From NCBI GenBank assembly GCA_902782705.1, contig CACZOL010000032.1, positions 1-10,664 on the forward strand: 10,664 nt of DNA, in the 5' to 3' direction. The first letter of the stretch is position 1. Every line of letters starts with the position of its first letter. Shown here in pieces: positions 10,657 through 10,664 of this stretch. Below the pieces are notes generated by a model that saw only the letters and a list, made by a program, of their open reading frames with translations, was not told where the DNA came from and ran no database searches. Both the position numbers and the translations under genes were made by a program. This DNA comes from an uncultured Selenomonadaceae bacterium. Its GTDB lineage: Bacteria; Bacillota; Negativicutes; Selenomonadales; Selenomonadaceae.

Positions 10657-10664
10657 TCAAAAAA

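Overview
The window reads as a chromosomal segment of a GC-rich member of the Negativicutes (diderm Firmicutes, most likely Selenomonas-like). The evidence is the left-edge gene, which encodes a signal peptide followed at once by an S-layer homology (SLH) domain, the arrangement of the OmpM/Mep45 porins that tie the outer membrane to peptidoglycan in this class. The Firmicutes-type order rimP-nusA-ylxR-ylxQ-infB-rbfA-nrnA-truB-ribF agrees with this. Species cannot be fixed from the sequence alone.

Layout. Bases 1-177 (minus) hold the first 59 codons of the SLH porin. Its promoter lies about 290 bp upstream and has a run of eight G in the -35/-10 spacer. Bases 500-860 hold no large gene. They contain two strong terminators flanking about 160 bp of structured sequence with a 27-codon hydrophobic ORF. 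Bases 860-9343 (minus) are one long translation/RNA-processing operon, transcribed right to left: rimP, nusA, ylxR, ylxQ, infB, rbfA, nrnA, truB and ribF. Genes are tightly spaced or overlap by 1-4 nt, and a possible 35-codon ORF couples nrnA to truB. Bases 9386-9700 have no large gene but are densely palindromic: a leader hairpin, a consensus promoter, two perfect 23-bp triloop palindromes with shared ends, a Shine-Dalgarno-bearing stem-loop and a terminator-like hairpin. Bases 9702-10028 (minus) encode a small membrane-anchored LysM protein resembling the SOS division inhibitor YneA. A divergent gene for an unrecognised 86-aa protein (10223-10483, plus) and a tRNA-Arg(ACG) gene with its own promoter (10579-10656, plus) close the window.

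How the genes work together. RimP and RbfA mature the 30S subunit, IF2 starts translation, and NusA controls elongation and termination. YlxR and YlxQ are small RNA-associated proteins. NrnA degrades the shortest RNA fragments, TruB makes the tRNA T-loop pseudouridine, and RibF makes FMN and FAD. The hairpin in the rimP leader has a poor U-tract, so NusA feedback on its own operon is plausible. Outside the coding regions the striking theme is the number of near-perfect palindromes, many with three-base loops. At least one palindrome type occurs twice, 2.6 kb apart.
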